From NCBI GenBank assembly GCA_944393255.1, contig CALXZP010000056.1:1-64000 (forward strand): a DNA stretch of 64,000 bases. Reading direction: 5' to 3'. The notes beneath the pieces were generated by a model, which saw nothing but the letters and a program-made list of their open reading frames with translations, ran no database searches and was not told where the DNA came from. Below, one piece after another: positions 55,459-63,458 of the stretch. How positions within the stretch are numbered: position 1 is the stretch's first letter; every line of letters begins with the position of its first letter. The DNA comes from an uncultured Clostridia bacterium (lineage in GTDB: Bacteria; Bacillota; Clostridia; UBA1381). The position numbers and the translations under genes are program-made.

Positions 55459-58400
55459 ATGAACAAGCAGCTGGAGCAGACAACGAATTATATCGGAAAA
55501 TCCCACTATGACTGGGACGCAAGCTTCTACGGCGAGATGGACGATATAAGCATATACAGCCGCGTTTTGTCACAGGAGGAAATAATGGGAGAATACAACA
55601 GGATAGCCGGAAGGCTGAACGATAAGTATGCCCGCGGCGACCGCGACGCGCTTGAGCTGGACAGGTATATATCGGCGGGAACGGTACTGCCAACGGTGGG
55701 AAAGAGCGAAAGCACGATAGAATGGGAGTGCTCCGAGCCGGGAGTTATCGCGGCGGATATGAGCATAAACGCTCCGGCGGCGGGCGAGCCGGACAAGAGC
55801 GTCAGCTTCACGGCGACGATAACAAACGGCTCCGCTTCGTATAAGAAGCGGTTCGAGGCAGTCATACTTGCCGAGCCGGCGTTTAAGGATATAGACGATT
55901 ATCCGATGACGGCGGTGAAGCTTACGGACGGCTATCTTGAAAACGCAAACGATAAGATGCGTGATTATCTCATGGACATCGACCTCGGCAGATACGTTGC
56001 CGGTTTCCGTGAGATGGCGGGGATAGCGCACACAGAAGAGCCGTACGGCGGCTGGGAGAGCAGTCTTATAGCGGGTCATTCCGTAGGTCATTATATCACA
56101 GCCGTTGCGCAGGAATATGCGTATTCGGAGGCGGGCGAGCCGGACGCGGAGGTGCTTGAAAGACTGAATGCCCTCGTTGACGCGCTGAGCGAGGCGCAGA
56201 TAAAGGAGGACGGAACAGTCCAGGGTCAGCCCGTAAAGGCCGGATATCTGTTCGCGGCTGCGGCAAAGAACTGGTACGACTTCACGCCGATGTACGGCGA
56301 GCAGCAGTTTGACAATATAGAAGCGGGCAAAGGAAACATAATTGAGGAGGCATGGGTGCCGTGGTACACCATGCATAAGATACTTGCCGGACTGACAGAC
56401 GCGTACAAGCTGAGCGGAAACGAAAAAGCGCTGGATGCGGCGGATCTGCTCGGAACGTGGGTATATAACAGGGTCAAGGATTACGATACCACTATTCTTG
56501 ACGATGGTACGACGATGCAGCAGCGCGTGCTCAATGTCGAATACGGCGGTATGAACGACGCGCTCTACGAGCTTTACAAGATAACTGGAGATCCGAACCA
56601 CGCCAAGGCGGCGCATATGTTCGATGAGATATCTCTGTTCGACGAGATATATAACGGTAACGATGTGCTTTCGGGAAAGCACGCCAACACGACTATTCCG
56701 AAGATAATAGGTGCGCTCAACCGCTACAGGACGTACGGGCAAAAGGGCGATACGCTGCTTGCGGACTCGCCGGACGATACGCACGATATTGATTACTACC
56801 TGACAGCTGCCGAAAACTTCTGGGATATGGTAGTAAACGACCATTCGTATATAACGGGCGGAAACAGTGAAAACGAGCATTTCAGAGATCCGCATACGGA
56901 GGACGCATACCGCAATAACGTAAACTGCGAGACCTGCAACACGTACAACATGCTCAAGCTCTCACGAGAGCTTTACAAGATAACGGGAGAACGAAAGTAT
57001 GCGGACTACTACGAGAACACGCTCCTAAACGCGATAGTATCGAGTCAGAACCCTCAGACGGGCATGACTATGTACTTCCAGCCGATGGCTTCGGGGTATT
57101 TCAAGGTATATTCCGACCCGTACAAGAATTTCTGGTGCTGCACAGGCTCGGGCATGGAGAGCATGACCAAGCTCAGCGACAGCATATACTACCGCAGGGA
57201 CAATACGATAATAGTTGACCAGTACATCAGCTCGGAGCTGACGGACGAGGCGAACGGAGTCCGCATAATACAAAATTCGGATATCATAAACGGCGAGACC
57301 GCAAGCTTTGAGGTGACCGAAACGGGCGGCGTTTCGGAAAACGGCTGGAGCGTCACGGCGGAGCAGTCGGAAAGCGAAGGCAGCGTGACGGTATCGGGAA
57401 CGGTATCGAACAACAGCGGAAGCGGCAGAAAGGCGGCCGTATATGCCGCGGCATATGAAAACGGTATATTGAAGTCGGTCGGCAAGACAGAGCTTGACAC
57501 CGCGGACGGCGGGACGTACAGCTTTTCATCGGAGCTTGCCGCATCGGACGGAGACGAGATAAAGGTGTACCTTTGGGATGAGGAAATGACTCCGCTCGTA
57601 CCGGCTCTTACGCCGAAAAACGCGGTCTCTCTTGCGCTGCGCATACCTGACTGGACGGCGGATGCGCCCGTCATCAAGGTGAACGGTACGGAAACGGAGT
57701 ACGTTCAGTCGGCAGGATATGTTACGGTACAGGGTCTTAGCGGCGGCGATACAGTAGAGGTATCGTTCCCGAAAGAGGTACGGGCGTACGGGCTTGACGA
57801 CAGCGACACCGCTGTTGCGTTCAAATACGGTCCGGTCGTACTCAGCGCTTCTCTGGGCGTGATCAGCGTTGAAAATAACGAGCAGAATACGGAAAGCCAC
57901 GGTATGGGCGTAAGAAAGCCGATACGCATGGACGGACTGAACGAGTATATCGTTATCGAGCCCGATTACGGCACACGCGGCGAATGGCTGGAGAACATAG
58001 ACGAGAACGTAGTCAAGACCGACGGCAAGCTTGAGTTCAGGCTGAACAACACGGACCGTGATGATCTCGTGTTCACGCCGCACTACAGCAAGTACAGCGA
58101 GTATTACGGCATATACTGGTATCTCATGACCACCGGCGATGAGGACGAAGCCGAGATACTTGGGGATAAGCAGGCCGGACGCGAGGCGAACGTCACGATA
58201 GATTCGATAGAGCCGGGTCACGACCAGCAGGAGAACGGTCACGGCTGGAAGGGAGAAAACACGGTCTTTGCCGAGGGCGTGGGAAGCGTTTTGAACTACC
58301 GCGAGATAAAGAACGGCGGTTATGCCGATTACCAGATGGCTGTTGATACCTCCGTAACGAATTACGTTGCGGTGACCTATGTCGGAGCCGACGCGGGCAA

Positions 58401-58908
58401 AAAGATGAGTATCTATGCCGGAGACGTGAAGATAGCAGATGTGACCGCGGGCGATGAGGACGAGACCGTGAAGTACGCGATACCTGCCGAAGCGCTCGAG
58501 AGCGCGTATACGGCGGGAGCCGGAGCGGCGGCTATAGAGGGCAAGACCGCGATGCATATCGTGTTCAGAGCCGACTGCGGAACGGACGCGCCCAAGCTCA
58601 ACGGCACTGTCAGGATAGTGAAGGACTACGGAACGAACGCGTCCCTTGCGAGCCTTGCCTTTGAGGGCGCGGAGCTTTCACCGGCGTTCGAACCGGATAT
58701 AACGGAATACACGCTCAGAGCGGACGGTTCCGGCACGGTAACGATGCGCGCCGAGCCTGCCGAAGAATACGGGCTTGTGTATGTGAACGGAAAGCTGATA
58801 AACGATTCGCTGGCGAGAGCTGTTGAGGTATCGTCTGAGCCGCTGGTGATAACGGTAACGGCTGAGGATCACACGACGGAAAAGACGTATACGATAAATT
58901 TTGAATAA
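55459..58908 (+). CDS. GH127 beta-L-arabinofuranosidase-like protein, 5' truncated
   Basis: 1149 residues. It starts inside a LamG-like domain (only the last strand-like part, YIGKSHYDWDASFYGEMDD, is present), then an Ig-like domain (about 50-135), GH127 catalytic domain (about 140-830) with the zinc and nucleophile Cys pattern Glu491-Cys493 (CETC) and Cys560-Cys561 (FWCCTGSGMES), then a DUF6805-type domain (about 920-1060) and a cadherin-like domain (about 1065-1149). No signal peptide remains, so it would be cytosolic if translated from 55459 (RBS AAGGAAG). The 5' end is probably lost. Confidence 0.9.
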   Translation: MNKQLEQTTNYIGKSHYDWDASFYGEMDDISIYSRVLSQEEIMGEYNRIAGRLNDKYARGDRDALELDRYISAGTVLPTVGKSESTIEWECSEPGVIAADMSINAPAAGEPDKSVSFTATITNGSASYKKRFEAVILAEPAFKDIDDYPMTAVKLTDGYLENANDKMRDYLMDIDLGRYVAGFREMAGIAHTEEPYGGWESSLIAGHSVGHYITAVAQEYAYSEAGEPDAEVLERLNALVDALSEAQIKEDGTVQGQPVKAGYLFAAAAKNWYDFTPMYGEQQFDNIEAGKGNIIEEAWVPWYTMHKILAGLTDAYKLSGNEKALDAADLLGTWVYNRVKDYDTTILDDGTTMQQRVLNVEYGGMNDALYELYKITGDPNHAKAAHMFDEISLFDEIYNGNDVLSGKHANTTIPKIIGALNRYRTYGQKGDTLLADSPDDTHDIDYYLTAAENFWDMVVNDHSYITGGNSENEHFRDPHTEDAYRNNVNCETCNTYNMLKLSRELYKITGERKYADYYENTLLNAIVSSQNPQTGMTMYFQPMASGYFKVYSDPYKNFWCCTGSGMESMTKLSDSIYYRRDNTIIVDQYISSELTDEANGVRIIQNSDIINGETASFEVTETGGVSENGWSVTAEQSESEGSVTVSGTVSNNSGSGRKAAVYAAAYENGILKSVGKTELDTADGGTYSFSSELAASDGDEIKVYLWDEEMTPLVPALTPKNAVSLALRIPDWTADAPVIKVNGTETEYVQSAGYVTVQGLSGGDTVEVSFPKEVRAYGLDDSDTAVAFKYGPVVLSASLGVISVENNEQNTESHGMGVRKPIRMDGLNEYIVIEPDYGTRGEWLENIDENVVKTDGKLEFRLNNTDRDDLVFTPHYSKYSEYYGIYWYLMTTGDEDEAEILGDKQAGREANVTIDSIEPGHDQQENGHGWKGENTVFAEGVGSVLNYREIKNGGYADYQMAVDTSVTNYVAVTYVGADAGKKMSIYAGDVKIADVTAGDEDETVKYAIPAEALESAYTAGAGAAAIEGKTAMHIVFRADCGTDAPKLNGTVRIVKDYGTNASLASLAFEGAELSPAFEPDITEYTLRADGSGTVTMRAEPAEEYGLVYVNGKLINDSLARAVEVSSEPLVITVTAEDHTTEKTYTINFE

Positions 58909-58921
58909 ACAGCGTTATGAT

Positions 58922-58970
58922 AAGCGTCCCCCGATGCGGCAAAAGCCCGCCGGGGGCGCTTGTTTTTTAT
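58922..58970 (+). terminator. Terminator after the GH127 gene
   Basis: AAGCGTCCCCC/GGGGGCGCTT stem with T-run. Confidence 0.9.
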
Positions 58971-59016
58971 TATTATGAAGCGATCCGATACGGTAGGGTC
59001 GATAACTTAAAAGTAC

Positions 59017-59045
59017 TTGACAAATCAATGGCTTTGGAGTATAAT
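59017..59045 (+). promoter_or_regulatory. Promoter of the RelE-type toxin-antitoxin pair
   Basis: TTGACA, 17-bp spacer, TATAAT, 24 bp before the toxin start; probably autoregulated by the antitoxin. Confidence 0.8.
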
Positions 59046-59068
59046 AAAAGCAGCAGGGGGGAATATAA

Positions 59069-59422
59069 TTGTACGAGATATACTTTTACAAAGACAAAAA
59101 CGGCAACAGACCGGTTTATGAGTATATTATGCAGCTTGCAAGCAGAAAAGATAAAGACAGCCGTATCAAATTCAATAAAATACAAGATCATATCAGTGCC
59201 TTAAAAGAGTACGGACTTCGGCTTAAGGAACCGTATATAAAACATCTTGACGGCGAGATATGGGAGCTCAGACCGCTTAGAGACAGGATACTTTTCGCGG
59301 CATGGCATAACGGGAGCTTTATATTGCTGCACCAGTTCATGAAAAAGACGCAAAAGACGCCGGCGAGAGAGATAGAAAAGGCAAAAAGAGAGCTTGCAGA
59401 CATGATAGAAAGGAGTGCTTGA
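59069..59422 (+). CDS. RelE/HigB-like toxin (phage Gp49-type)
   Basis: 117 residues. Pattern of the Gp49/HigB group: [12 protein letters not shown] at the start, [18 protein letters not shown] and [27 protein letters not shown] ribosome-dependent mRNA interferase is expected. TTG start with AGCAGGGGGG upstream. Toxin first, then antitoxin, the reverse of most RelBE but usual for HigBA. Confidence 0.9.
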   Translation: MYEIYFYKDKNGNRPVYEYIMQLASRKDKDSRIKFNKIQDHISALKEYGLRLKEPYIKHLDGEIWELRPLRDRILFAAWHNGSFILLHQFMKKTQKTPAREIEKAKRELADMIERSA

Positions 59423-59423
59423 A

Positions 59424-59729
59424 ATGGATAACAGTGCATTGGGCGGAACATGGGATGAATTCAGACAAGAGCTGCTGGATAAAGGCTATTTGACACCGGA
59501 AGAAATAGCCGCAAGCGATCTCAGGGTCGCGCTCATAGGCGAGTTTATAAAAGCGAGAGAGGAAAAGGGAATAAGCCAGAAAAAGCTTGAGGAGCTGAGC
59601 GGTGTGAAGCAGCCTGTTATAGCCAGGATGGAAAAGGGGAGCACAAGCCCCAGGATAGAGACCGTTTTAAAGGTTTTGGCTCCGCTGGGAAAGACATTGG
59701 CTATTGTACCGCTCGAAGCTGCAAAATAG
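59424..59729 (+). CDS. HigA-like antitoxin (XRE HTH)
   Basis: 101 residues. C-terminal Cro-type HTH (KGISQKKLEELSGVKQPVIA). ATG 59424 has AAAGGAG 8 nt upstream; it is directly after the toxin stop. Represses the operon and neutralises the toxin by family analogy. Confidence 0.9.
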   Translation: MDNSALGGTWDEFRQELLDKGYLTPEEIAASDLRVALIGEFIKAREEKGISQKKLEELSGVKQPVIARMEKGSTSPRIETVLKVLAPLGKTLAIVPLEAAK

Positions 59730-59805
59730 AAAAAGCGCGGCTATGCCGCATATCCTCCGAACCGGTACACAGTATGACAAGATCCCTGCAAAGACGAACT
59801 TTTCA

Positions 59806-60060
59806 GGGGCTGTAGCAAAATGCACAGACCGCATAAAGCGAAAAATAAAGCAGTTAAGCCGTTTGCGGCATAGCTTACTTATAATTTAATGTAGAAATTT
59901 TCATTTATGTGAAAATTTCAAGATAAAATTCGCTTTATGCTACGAACGAAACTCACCCTCGACGTACCAACGTACGCCTTCGGGCAAGGGGCTAACGCCC
60001 TTCGAGGAATGGCGTTAGCCCTTCGTTTCGTCCGTTCTGCACTATTTTTCTAAAGCCCCC
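59806..60060 (+). repeat. Interspersed ~255-bp palindromic element, copy 3
   Basis: Third copy, same orientation. Its 3' hairpin arms are GGCTAACGCC/GGCGTTAGCC, again fully paired but different from copies 1 and 2. Terminal repeats GGGGCTGTAGCAAAA and (reverse strand) GGGGGCTTTAGAAAAA. Immediately followed by palindrome B. Lies between two toxin-antitoxin modules. Confidence 0.93.
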
Positions 60061-60104
60061 GAGGCTGTTGCAAACTCACAGAGTTTTGCAACAGCCTCTT
60101 TTTG
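60061..60104 (+). terminator. Palindrome B after repeat copy 3
   Basis: GAGGCTGTTGCAAACTC-ACA-GAGTTTTGCAACAGCCTC followed by TTTTTG: a full terminator. The same palindrome as at 32208 and 41442. Confidence 0.9.
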
Positions 60105-60129
60105 TTTTAGCCATGCGGTTTATTGGGGG

Positions 60130-60158
60130 TTGCATTTTTGACTGTTTTATGTTAGAAT
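60130..60158 (+). promoter_or_regulatory. Promoter of the AbrB-PIN module
   Basis: TTGCAT, 17-bp spacer, TAGAAT; leader of about 110 nt. Confidence 0.65.
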
Positions 60159-60273
60159 GGATACAGCTAAGGAAGTAAAGCCGTTCCGCGGCTTTGCGCG
60201 GATCGATCAGCGGCGGCGAGAAGCAATTTTATTGATTTGGCGCTGCAACAAGAACATAAAAGGAGGTCAGATC

Positions 60274-60543
60274 ATGAGTCAAATTATTGTGGACAGTGCA
60301 AAGGTCATGCCTAAGGGCCAGATAACGCTTCCGAAGGATATCAGAGATGCGCTGCAGCTTACATCCGGCGACCGTGTAACGCTCGTTTATGAGGATGGTA
60401 AGGTAATAATGATGAATTCGGCGGCATATGCTATGAAAATGTTAAATAAAGGTATGGTGGGCGAGGCCGAAAGAACAGGACTTACCTCTGAGGAAGATAT
60501 CAATGCCCTGATAGAAGAAATAAGAACGGAAGTGGAATTTTGA
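60274..60543 (+). CDS. AbrB/MazE/SpoVT-family antitoxin
   Basis: 89 residues. N-terminal swapped-hairpin DNA-binding domain (KVMPKGQITLPKDIRDAL, typical), then a short helical tail that should bind the toxin. ATG 60274 with AAAAGGAGGTCAGATC. Overlaps the PIN gene by TTGA. Confidence 0.92.
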   Translation: MSQIIVDSAKVMPKGQITLPKDIRDALQLTSGDRVTLVYEDGKVIMMNSAAYAMKMLNKGMVGEAERTGLTSEEDINALIEEIRTEVEF

Positions 60544-60956
60544 TAAAGGTATTGATAGATACCAACGTTTTGATCTCGGCTGCGCTGTCCGATAAAGGCG
60601 TACCATATCAGGCGTATATGAAAGCGGTAACGTATCCGTATCATGGTGTGATATGCGATCAAAATGTTGACGAGTTAAGAAAGGTGTTCAACCGCAAATT
60701 TCCTGCAAAGATACAATTGCTTGACAGTTTTCTTGCAATAGCGTTAACGGTACTGCAGTTAGTGGAAACGCCTGCTGACGAGTTTGAGCAGGAAAAAGCT
60801 ATTCGTGATGTTAAAGACAGACCTATTTTGAGGGCTGCGATCAATAATAATGTCGATATTCTTTTAACAGGAGATAAAGATTTTCTTGAAGCGGATATTG
60901 AAAGACCGAGAACGATCACTCCAACAGAGTTTATGGAGCTGGCAGCAAGTGAATAA
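60540..60956 (+). CDS. PIN-domain ribonuclease toxin (VapC-like, TIGR00305)
   Basis: 138 residues. PIN active-site acids in LIDTNVLISA, KDRPILRAA and LLTGDKDFLE. TTG start inside the antitoxin stop. A type II toxin by family and context. Confidence 0.92.
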   Translation: MIKVLIDTNVLISAALSDKGVPYQAYMKAVTYPYHGVICDQNVDELRKVFNRKFPAKIQLLDSFLAIALTVLQLVETPADEFEQEKAIRDVKDRPILRAAINNNVDILLTGDKDFLEADIERPRTITPTEFMELAASE

Positions 60957-60990
60957 ATAAAAATTCTTTACCGAAGAGAGGTGAACGGCG

Positions 60991-61911
60991 GTGAAATGCA
61001 GTATTTGCGGAGCGGATGTTGACGCTGCGTATAATTCATGTCCGTATTGCGGAAATAAAATAGACTGGCCAGAGATAAGGCGGGAGGTGGAGGAGCCTCC
61101 GGAGACGCCGTATAACGACGAGTTCAGGTATTGTATACGGTGCGGGAGACCGCTCGATATGAGGACGCATTCGTGTCCATCCTGCGGATACCGGTACACG
61201 TCCGCATCCGGCGGCGGCAGCGGCATGGAGCGGAAAGCGCCGGAGAGAAGCGCCGGCGGCGGAACAGGGCAGGCTAGGAGCGGTGAACGCTCCGGCGGAA
61301 GCTGCAGACAAAGCGGTGCGCCGCGAAGCACGGGCGGGCGCGGCGGAGCGGCTCCGGTACGCGCGGCCGGACGGGCTGCCGGAAAGATAGTCAAGGGGGC
61401 GGCGTCTGCCATACCCTCCGGAGGAGGAAGCATGAGCAAGAAAAAGAAGGGCAAGAATAAGAAAAAGAACAATGGGAAAATAGCGGTGCTTTCGGTGCTC
61501 GGTCTTATGGCGCTGTTCGCCGTCACGTTCCTTATATTTTTCAAGCTGCTTGGCGGAAGCTTTTCCGACGCGGAGCCGTCTGCGTCGCCAAGCCCGACGG
61601 CGACGGTCTCGGCAAGTCCGAGTCCAACGGCTTCGGCTTCGGCCGCTCCGGCATGGACGCCGAGCGCGGCTACAAGAGCACCCGAGGCGCAGCGGCCGCA
61701 GCAGGGAGCGGGCACGGTGCGGACACAGGCCCCGGCGGCGGAGCCGGCGCGCACGCGCAGCCCGGAAAGGACTCCCGCGCCTGTCATCCCCGAGGATGAG
61801 CCGGCCGCGGAGGAGCCGGAGACCGGCGGCGGAGCTGAGGAGCAGCCGATCGCGGAAGAGCCGGGAGCTGAGGAGCTGCCGGAGGACGGAAACGTGCTCG
61901 AAGTCGAATAA
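60991..61911 (+). CDS. Zinc-ribbon membrane protein with low-complexity tail
   Basis: 306 residues. Two zinc ribbons (CSICG...CPYCG at 3-21; CIRCG...CPSCG at 48-66), a Gly/Arg/Ser-rich basic linker, a Lys-rich patch (KKKKGKNKKKN), one transmembrane helix (about 165-186) and a Ser/Pro/Thr/Ala/Glu-rich extracellular tail. Composition is very GC-rich. Function unknown. GTG start with AGAGAGGTGAACGG. Confidence 0.65.
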   Translation: MKCSICGADVDAAYNSCPYCGNKIDWPEIRREVEEPPETPYNDEFRYCIRCGRPLDMRTHSCPSCGYRYTSASGGGSGMERKAPERSAGGGTGQARSGERSGGSCRQSGAPRSTGGRGGAAPVRAAGRAAGKIVKGAASAIPSGGGSMSKKKKGKNKKKNNGKIAVLSVLGLMALFAVTFLIFFKLLGGSFSDAEPSASPSPTATVSASPSPTASASAAPAWTPSAATRAPEAQRPQQGAGTVRTQAPAAEPARTRSPERTPAPVIPEDEPAAEEPETGGGAEEQPIAEEPGAEELPEDGNVLEVE

Positions 61912-61925
61912 GGTATATATCAGGG

Positions 61926-61961
61926 GAGAGCTGCCGCCGTATGTGCGGCGGCTCTCTTTTT
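61926..61961 (+). terminator. Terminator after the zinc-ribbon gene
   Basis: GAGAGC-GCCGC/GCGGC-GCTCTC stem followed by TTTTT. To its right the composition turns AT-rich. Confidence 0.88.
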
Positions 61962-62131
61962 ATGATGTGAAAGACAAACGCGCCGTCACGGCCGCATATA
62001 TGCGGAAACCTGATATATCGGAGGGCGCGGGACTGCTTTTGCGGATCGAGCCTTGCAGCAGCAGAAAGCTCCACAACTTATTTTTTTAAGTTGGGGAGCA
62101 TAATTTTTATGCAGGAATATCACACAGTTTA

Positions 62132-62160
62132 TTGATTTTTTGACAGAAGTGTGGTACAAT
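62132..62160 (+). promoter_or_regulatory. Promoter of the DUF3990 operon
   Basis: TTGATT, 17-bp spacer, TACAAT; start of the AT-rich stretch. Confidence 0.6.
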
Positions 62161-62177
62161 AATAATGGTGATAAGTT

Positions 62178-62474
62178 ATGATCATAAATTCGGTTGTAAA
62201 GAATGAGGCATTAAGAAACAGTAAAATGATACAACAGTATGAGAAATTGATTATAGAACTGCCGAAAGGTTCTTTGATTTGCCGTAAGAATGGATATTAT
62301 TATTTAAAGTATCGCAAAAATGGAAAAGTTTGCGATGACTATATTGGAAAAGATAAAGAAAGAATTTCTCAAATAAAAGAAAAATTAGAACAAAGAAAAC
62401 ACTATGAGAAGATGCTTTCTGTGTTAAAACAAGAACAAAAAGTAATAAATAAGATATTGGAGGGACTTGTATGA
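62178..62474 (+). CDS. Small lysine-rich protein, first gene of the DUF3990 operon
   Basis: 98 residues. Contains ELPKGSLICRKNGYYYLKYRK and GKVCDDYIGK, then a long coiled-coil-like C-terminus. I recall similar small proteins (DUF6788-like) beside mobile or toxin-antitoxin genes in Clostridia; function unknown. AT-rich, low-GC codon use unlike the rest of the window. Overlaps the next gene by ATGA at 62471. Confidence 0.65.
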   Translation: MIINSVVKNEALRNSKMIQQYEKLIIELPKGSLICRKNGYYYLKYRKNGKVCDDYIGKDKERISQIKEKLEQRKHYEKMLSVLKQEQKVINKILEGLV

Positions 62475-62956
62475 TCTTATATCATGGAAGTACAGACCTT
62501 GTTGACAAGCCGGAAATCCGGGAGAGCGATGTTTATTTGGATTTTGGTGTAGGATTTTATACTACGACCTCTTTTGAACAAGCCGAACGGTGGGCAAAGA
62601 TCAAAATGCGAAGAAAAAATGTTGATTTAGGTTATGTAGCTGTATACGAATTTGATATAGAAAAGGCGGAAAAAGAACTTACCATTAAACGGTTTGATAA
62701 GGCAGATGAGGAATGGTTATCATTTGTTGTCAATAATCGTAAAGGCAATTTCACTGATAACAAAACAGATGTGCATATTGGACCTGTTGCAGATGATAAT
62801 GTATATCAATCTATTCGATTGTTTGAAACAGGAGCCTATGACGCAGAATATACCGTAAAAAGATTAAAAACAGAGGTATTGCACGATCAATGGACTTTAC
62901 ATAGCAATAAAATTTTGAAATATTTGAATTTTATTGAGGCGAAAGAGGTCAGATAG
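62471..62956 (+). CDS. DUF3990 protein, candidate ADP-ribosyltransferase toxin
   Basis: 161 residues. By eye the fold signals of the DUF3990 family are present: YHGST with His5, FGVGFYTT with Tyr30, WLSFVVNNR, VHIGPVADDNVY and near the end Gln140 (HDQWTLHS). His-Tyr-Gln is a plausible ADP-ribosyltransferase-type triad; I rely on recall that DUF3990 belongs to the ADP-ribosyl group. No signal peptide. The following small genes could be its antidote. It is not proven toxic. Confidence 0.75.
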   Translation: MILYHGSTDLVDKPEIRESDVYLDFGVGFYTTTSFEQAERWAKIKMRRKNVDLGYVAVYEFDIEKAEKELTIKRFDKADEEWLSFVVNNRKGNFTDNKTDVHIGPVADDNVYQSIRLFETGAYDAEYTVKRLKTEVLHDQWTLHSNKILKYLNFIEAKEVR

Positions 62957-62966
62957 GAGGATGTTT

Positions 62967-63203
62967 ATGGAACAGGGACAATTCATTGCAATGATGCCTT
63001 ATATAAGTACTGATTTGGTTTCGTTGATAGCAGAAAAACAAAGCATTTCTGAAGAAGATGCGATAAAAAAGCTCTATTCTTCAAAATTGTATGCAGTACT
63101 TGAAAAAGAAGAGACTAAAGTTTGGCAGTATAGTACACAAATGTTATACAGTTTATTTGAGCAGGAAGAAAAAAACGGTGACATTCGGTTTCCTGATGTA
63201 TAG
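62967..63203 (+). CDS. Small partner protein, homologue of 29903-30127
   Basis: 78 residues. Aligns without gaps over 43 residues with the gene at 29903 from LIAEK onward. ATG 62967 has AGGAGG 6 nt upstream; ATG 62961 is on the RBS. Probably part of an immunity or antitoxin set with the DUF3791 gene. Confidence 0.75.
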   Translation: MEQGQFIAMMPYISTDLVSLIAEKQSISEEDAIKKLYSSKLYAVLEKEETKVWQYSTQMLYSLFEQEEKNGDIRFPDV

Positions 63204-63214
63204 GAGGTTTTAAA

Positions 63215-63430
63215 ATGAGCAAAGAAATGGCTTTTACTGTGTTTTGTCTGGAAAGCTACAAAGCACATCGAAATTTAAGCGGACAGGAAGTTTCCTTACT
63301 TTTTGACAGATACGGAGTGTTTGATTATATTCGTGAATTTTACGATGTTCTTCACACTACGGGACATCATTATATCAATAATGATATTGATATTTATCTT
63401 AATTCAAGAGGATATACAGCAAACACATAA
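63215..63430 (+). CDS. DUF3791-type small protein
   Basis: 71 residues, homologue of 29703-29906. RBS TAGGAGGTTTTAAA. Likely antitoxin-like partner to the DUF3990 protein by co-occurrence; mechanism not known. Confidence 0.8.
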   Translation: MSKEMAFTVFCLESYKAHRNLSGQEVSLLFDRYGVFDYIREFYDVLHTTGHHYINNDIDIYLNSRGYTANT

Positions 63431-63458
63431 AAATAAACACAAAGAAAGTTTGGTAAAT

